From Molossus alvarezi (taxonomy: Eukaryota > Chordata > Mammalia > Chiroptera > Molossidae): DNA of 64,000 bases. Positions 63,770 to 64,000 of the stretch are shown in pieces (the first letter of the stretch is position 1; each line of letters opens with the position of its first letter). Position numbers and translations under genes: made by a program. Location: assembly GCA_037176705.1 (NCBI GenBank), contig CM073887.1, forward strand, positions 44,392,001 to 44,456,000, in the 5' to 3' direction. Under the pieces are notes generated by a model. It was not told the origin of the DNA. It did not search any database and was given only the letters and a program-made list of their open reading frames with translations.

Positions 63770-63799
63770 ACTTAATACACTATTTTTGTTTTTCAACAG
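63770..63799 (+). promoter_or_regulatory. KIF13B: Splice acceptor of KIF13B exon 4
   Basis: 'ctatttttgtttttcaacag' with a T-rich tract; the AG at 63798-63799 keeps phase 0 after the microexon. Confidence 0.87.
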
Positions 63800-63860
63800 G
63801 TGTTTGCATATGATCATTGTTTCTGGTCTATGGATGAATCTGTCAAAGAAAAGTATGCAG
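63800..63860 (+). CDS. KIF13B: KIF13B coding exon (probably exon 4), kinesin-3 motor domain
   Basis: 61 nt: 20 codons and one base. The translation starts V-F-A-Y-D-H-C-F-W-S-M-D-E-S and ends V-K-E-K-Y-A-(G). The V-F-A-Y-D-H-C-F-W stretch is the second beta strand of the kinesin motor core, and K-Y-A-G leads to the helix before the P-loop in kinesin-3 motors. The exon is followed by a consensus donor 'gtaagag' (63861). The sequence fits KIF13B better than KIF13A, where the corresponding words are F-D-Y-C-F-W and T-K-Y-A (from memory). The nucleotide-binding P-loop is expected in a following exon beyond the window. Confidence 0.94.
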
Positions 63861-64000
63861 GTAAGAGTACAGCATTCTGTTAACTATTGATAACATAGAA
63901 AAGGTGATTTGATATTTTTTCTATAAATTATTCTATTATTTTATTTAACTTTAGAAACTATATAGAGAATTTCCTCTAATCTTTGCTATTAGAGTTTTTA
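63861..64000 (+). other. KIF13B: KIF13B intron 4 start
   Basis: Donor 'gtaagag' and AT-rich intron; nothing else visible. Confidence 0.8.

Larger units (their letters stand above)
57638..63799 (+). other. KIF13B: KIF13B intron 3 (6,162 nt)
   Basis: Donor 'gtaagag', acceptor 'tttttgtttttcaacag'. Phase 0. Contains about nine Ves SINEs and an old L1 piece. Confidence 0.87.

Noticed and set aside
6790..63860. Assignment to KIF13A rather than KIF13B
   Set aside because: The exon words D-V-D-A-N-K-V-I-L-N and Y-D-H-C-F-W-S-M-D-E-S-V-K-E-K-Y-A fit KIF13B; KIF13A as I recall it differs in both exons.
1..64000. CRISPR arrays, tRNA, rRNA or bacterial operons
   Set aside because: No regularly spaced repeats. 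tRNA-like words are all SINE heads with tails, and splice sites with SINEs show an animal genome.

Overview
The window is a stretch of a vespertilionid-type bat genome. Two things show this: more than fifty tRNA-derived SINEs of the Ves type (head gccctggccggtttggctc), and L1-family elements that look recent. It is one piece of a single protein gene on the + strand, the kinesin-3 motor gene KIF13B (GAKIN). Three short coding exons were found: 6790-6883 (94 nt), 57625-57637 (a 13-nt microexon) and 63800-63860 (61 nt). Their phases join without a gap and encode part of the N-terminal motor domain, before the P-loop. Everything else is the end of intron 1, all of intron 2 (50,741 nt), all of intron 3 (6,162 nt) and the start of intron 4. 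No other host gene, RNA gene, CRISPR array or bacterial feature was seen.

Layout: intron 1 (1-6789) is largely an old antisense L1 riddled with SINEs, ending about 50 nt before the exon 2 acceptor. Intron 2 holds a small 3'-end retrocopy (7.3-7.9 kb), a nested block of old L1, LTR and SINEs (14.3-17.2 kb), and two ORF1-only L1 derivatives of the HAL1 kind (17.7-19.8 and 49.3-51.5 kb), both flanked by target-site duplications. It also holds a 5'-truncated L1 beside two SINEs sharing one target site (28.7-30.4 kb), and a stretch almost free of recent insertions (32.5-37.4 kb). Intron 3 and the region before exon 4 are again SINE-rich.

SINE labels used below (mine): class A has the 3' end 'aaaatatcctcgggtgaggatt-An' (youngest form 'aaaatgtcctcgggtgaggata'). 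Class B has the 3' end 'aaaatcaataaaaa'. Both have a tRNA-like head with a B-box (ggttcgattcc-like) and a CT-rich middle (tctctctcacatcgatgtttctctctc). On the minus strand a SINE reads from a T-rich tail to '...gagccaaaccggccagggc'. Boundaries come from target-site duplications (TSDs) where these are visible, otherwise from the first and last recognisable base.

Most L1 pieces, old and young, lie antisense to KIF13B. The most unusual sequence features are a 35-nt in-frame microinversion inside an intact HAL1-type ORF1, a 29-nt perfect duplication about 0.9 kb apart at 34.45 and 35.37 kb, and a target site hit three times.
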